Shown here: in pieces, positions 62,728 to 64,000 of the stretch | How the letters are laid out: every line of letters begins with the position of its first letter | Position numbering within the stretch: position 1 is the stretch's first letter | Assembly (NCBI RefSeq): GCF_003315295.1 | Contig: NZ_QNRI01000006.1 | Coordinates: 1-64,000, forward strand | Source of the DNA: Paraliobacillus ryukyuensis | GTDB taxonomy: Bacteria > Bacillota > Bacilli > Bacillales > Amphibacillaceae | Direction of reading: 5' to 3' | DNA length: 64,000 nt | Notes under the pieces: generated by a model | The model's database searches: none | What the model was told of the DNA's origin: nothing | Seen by the model: the letters and a program-made list of their open reading frames with translations, nothing else | Position numbers and translations under genes: made by a program

Positions 62728-64000
62728 ATGATATTATGTAGTGTGCATGAAATTAGTAAAATGTATGGAGGAAACCTAGTACTCGATCAGATAAATTTAG
62801 ATATAAAAGAAAATCAACGCATGGCCTTAGTAGGAAGAAATGGTTCGGGGAAAACAACATTACTTCGATTGATAGCAGGGTTGGAGCAACCGGATAATGG
62901 CAAAATTCATCTGAAGAAAGACATGCGTGTTGGCTATTTAGAACAAATACCGCGTGTTACAGATGTAGAAAGTGTATACCAAGTACTAACACAAGCATTT
63001 TCCAAACTAAATGACATGCGAAAAGAGCTAATTAAGCTAGAACAAGAACTGGCTAGCGTTACGGATGAAATAAAATTAGCAAACCAAATGAAGCAGTATG
63101 GTTTATTACAAGATCAGTTTGCTTTAGCAGGCGGCTATGATATGGAATACAAAATTGAACAAGTAGCGAATGGGCTCAAGCTTTCTAACTTACTTTCTCA
63201 CTATTTTAATGATCTGAGCGGAGGAGAGAAAACAAAGGTGGGGCTTGCCTATATATTATTGCAAGAACCAGATCTTTTACTATTAGATGAACCGACCAAT
63301 CATTTGGATGTAACAGCAGTCGAATGGCTTACCCAGTTTGTTCAGCATTATCATGGTACCATTTTAATGGTTTCCCATGATCGCTATTTTTTAGATGATG
63401 TAGCAACGATTATTCTAGACCTAGAAGATGGAGAAATTACTTCTTATCCGATGAATTATAGTAACTTTGTTGCAGAAAAAGAAAAACGGATGCTAATTGA
63501 GTTTCAAGCGTATCAAGAGCAGCAAAAGAAGATCAAGAAGATGAAAGAAGCGATTAAGCGGTTAAGACAATGGGCAAATCAAGCAAATCCGCCAAATGAA
63601 GGCTTACATAAGCGGGCTCGAAATATGGAGAGAGCATTGCAACGAATGGAGAAAATCAACAAGCCAGTACTTGAACACAAGAAAATGAATTTTGTAGTTC
63701 AAGCAAGTGATCGTTCTGGAAAAGATGTCGTGCAATTAACGGATGTCAGCAAATATTTTGAACATAAATTAATCTTTACTGATGTTACGCTCGATATCGA
63801 TTACCAAGATCGCGTAGCAATTGTTGGTGACAATGGAACAGGAAAATCGACATTGCTGAAATTAATACTAGGTGAGTTGACACCTGACGAAGGTACAGTG
63901 AAAATTGGTAGCAATGCTAAAATTGGTTATCTATGGCAAAACATGTTTACTGATAATCAAACAAAAACGGTTTTAGAACTTTTTCGTGAAGAAATAGCGG
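62728..64000 (+). CDS. ABC-F family ATPase, ribosome-associated (cut by window end)
   Basis: The visible 424 codons hold the first ABC domain (Walker A GRNGSGKTT near 39, signature LSGGEKTK near 167, Walker B LLLLDEPTNHLD near 187), a charged interdomain linker (about 245-320) that would reach toward the peptidyl-transferase centre, and the start of the second ABC domain (GDNGTGKST near 370). There are no membrane segments. ABC-F proteins protect ribosomes from antibiotics or aid translation; the attenuator-like leader favours a resistance-type member, but the class is inferred. ATG behind AGGAGGA. Confidence 0.9.
   Translation, partial: MILCSVHEISKMYGGNLVLDQINLDIKENQRMALVGRNGSGKTTLLRLIAGLEQPDNGKIHLKKDMRVGYLEQIPRVTDVESVYQVLTQAFSKLNDMRKELIKLEQELASVTDEIKLANQMKQYGLLQDQFALAGGYDMEYKIEQVANGLKLSNLLSHYFNDLSGGEKTKVGLAYILLQEPDLLLLDEPTNHLDVTAVEWLTQFVQHYHGTILMVSHDRYFLDDVATIILDLEDGEITSYPMNYSNFVAEKEKRMLIEFQAYQEQQKKIKKMKEAIKRLRQWANQANPPNEGLHKRARNMERALQRMEKINKPVLEHKKMNFVVQASDRSGKDVVQLTDVSKYFEHKLIFTDVTLDIDYQDRVAIVGDNGTGKSTLLKLILGELTPDEGTVKIGSNAKIGYLWQNMFTDNQTKTVLELFREEIA

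Overview
The window is a chromosomal segment of a low-GC, spore-forming member of the Bacillaceae. The evidence is synteny with the Bacillus subtilis ftsEX-ctpB-minJ, uvrBA, hprK-lgt-yvoD-ppaX-yvoF, trxB-yvcI-rapZ-yvcK-whiA and cggR-gapA-pgk-tpiA-pgm-eno blocks, together with a bacillithiol gene (bshB2), a CotF-like coat protein and a probable SspO-type spore protein. The genus cannot be fixed from the sequence; a halotolerant relative such as Gracilibacillus, Amphibacillus or Virgibacillus is a guess. Most of the window is ordinary core genome, and no prophage, transposase or CRISPR array was seen.

Region 1 (1-8.1 kb) opens with a suspicious poly-A/poly-T tract. It then carries ftsE-ftsX, a CwlO/EnvC-like M23 hydrolase that FtsEX probably activates, the ctpB protease, minJ, the small alarmone synthetase sasA and a diacylglycerol-kinase-like gene. 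Region 2 (8.2-19.8 kb) has a SWIM/SNF2 helicase on the minus strand, prfC (RF3), the SOS-controlled uvrB-uvrA pair and yojF-bshB2. Region 3 (19.9-35.3 kb) has a NERD protein, a 52-bp tandem repeat with a 104-bp higher-order pattern, yvlC-yvlD, a fused pabBC gene, hprK-lgt-yvoD-ppaX-yvoF, a GlpD-like protein that has lost key substrate residues, a TPR protein, trxB, a Nudix gene, rapZ, yvcK and whiA.

Region 4 (35.3-39.3 kb) is the least ordinary stretch. The crh gene expected after whiA is absent. Beyond a tRNA-Arg and a CtsR-controlled clpP lie a 369-bp MITE-like element and, next to it on the minus strand, a start-less crh/HPr remnant whose regulatory serine is arginine. Several tiny genes follow, some probably sporulation-linked. 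Region 5 (39.4-47.8 kb) is central glycolysis: ldh behind a Rex-like palindrome, then cggR-gapA-pgk-tpiA-gpmI-eno behind a well-conserved CggR operator.

Region 6 (47.9-55.1 kb) has a Fur-boxed siderophore-binding lipoprotein, a fused double-length permease without an ATPase, and, on the minus strand, ptsI, ptsH, fruK and fruR without fruA. Region 7 (55.3-64 kb) is the secG-est-rnr-smpB-ssrA RNA quality-control block. It also holds a GNAT protein, a repeat protein built on a GN-x-x-QA-x-G motif and a CotF-like protein. The window ends inside an ABC-F gene preceded by a promoter, a 57-codon upstream ORF and a strong terminator hairpin, which is the architecture of a ribosome-sensing attenuator.
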